Shown: positions 63,460 through 64,000 of the stretch, in pieces
Position numbering within the stretch: position 1 is the first letter of the stretch
Layout: the number at the start of each line of letters is the position of its first letter
NCBI RefSeq assembly: GCF_040958095.1
Contig: NC_091188.1
Location: forward strand, 2,946,181-3,010,180
Direction of reading: 5' to 3'
From: Procambarus clarkii
Lineage: Eukaryota; Arthropoda; Malacostraca; Decapoda; Cambaridae
DNA: 64,000 nucleotides
Notes under the pieces: model-generated
Seen by the model: the letters and a program-made list of their open reading frames with translations, nothing else
Databases searched by the model: none
Told to the model about the DNA's origin: nothing
Made by a program: the position numbers and the translations under genes

Positions 63460-64000
63460 ATTCAATTTACAAACTATTTTCTTTTGTAAACCTGTATACA
63501 TCCTCGCTGAATCCGTAATGTATCGAGAGTGGTATCTTGGGTAGTCAATGCGTTGCTATGCCAGGGTGGTAAGGTAAAGGGGGGGGGGGGGGAATGTTAG
63601 AGAAGCTGATAAATGTTGGTATCTAAAGATCAGATGAATGAAGTCGTCTTATATTATTACACAGCTAAGGTATATTGCTCGGATGATAAGCAGGTATAAC
63701 TTTTTCACTACACACGATCTTCATCATTGGACATCCCGACTGCTTCAATACTTTCAGAATAAGAGTTTCGTGAAATGCTTCTTCACACATTCAACCACCA
63801 ACAGTGCTTATCCTAAGTAGGAACACTTGTTGGTTCATTTTATTTCTTCACTACTGATTATCGAAATAATAATAACACATTGCTTTTACTCATATTCTCA
63901 TATCCTTATGGTATATTCAGAGCTCAATTTTGTTCAGTTGTGGTTTCCTCGGAAACTTTAGAATTTGTTTTTCTATGAAAATAGAAGATGGTAATCGTGT
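63460..64000 (+). other. P15 3' flank to window end
   Basis: Non-coding flank of the old type with a poly-G run near 63579-63592. Segments near 63950-64000 (GAAAATAGAAGATGGTAATC) match the 3' flank of P1 around 2560. No gene; the next copy would lie beyond the window. Confidence 0.55.

Overview
The window is eukaryotic genomic DNA, most likely from a decapod crustacean and probably a freshwater crayfish. The basis is split introns with GT..AG borders, TATA/initiator promoters, RR-type cuticle protein genes, and several repeat families I recognise as typical of decapods: tRNA-headed SINEs, a SINE/LINE pair sharing a 3' tail, a long-inverted-repeat MITE, and CR1/Jockey-like LINE relics. No species call is possible from sequence alone.

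The only intact genes I can support are 15 copies (called P1 to P15) of one small three-exon gene for a 102-residue secreted cuticle protein with an RR (chitin_bind_4) domain of the pro-resilin-like kind. Exon 1 carries four codons (MFTS). Exon 2 (69 nt) completes the signal peptide. Exon 3 (228 nt) carries the whole chitin-binding domain. Fourteen copies are on the + strand and one (P6) on the - strand. Every copy has the same core promoter: a nuclear-receptor-type half site (FTZ-F1 consensus in most copies), a TATA box, and a TCAGT initiator with its A 32 bp downstream of the first T of TATA.

Layout: P1 to P5 (0.4-18.7 kb) sit in old, diverged units of 3.8-4.5 kb whose flanks still align. 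P6 (22.4-23.6 kb) lies in what looks like a gene-sized inversion. A repeat-rich stretch with LINE, mariner and minisatellite remains fills 24-30 kb. P7 to P13 (30.2-53.2 kb) form a young, nearly identical sub-array built of two unit types, long (4098 bp) and short (about 3.43 kb), in the order L-S-L-S-S-S. Another TE-rich stretch fills 53.4-58 kb, followed by P14 and P15 (58.2-63.4 kb).

The copies are near-identical in coding sequence and promoter, while introns and spacers differ between the old units. This suggests dosage amplification of one cuticle product, presumably for moult-cycle expression, kept uniform by gene conversion or unequal exchange. Other points of interest are six 17-bp-spaced CTCF-like motifs at 11.4 kb, (TAA)n/(TTA)n foldbacks in every short unit, and an unrecognised coding relic at 56.1-56.5 kb.
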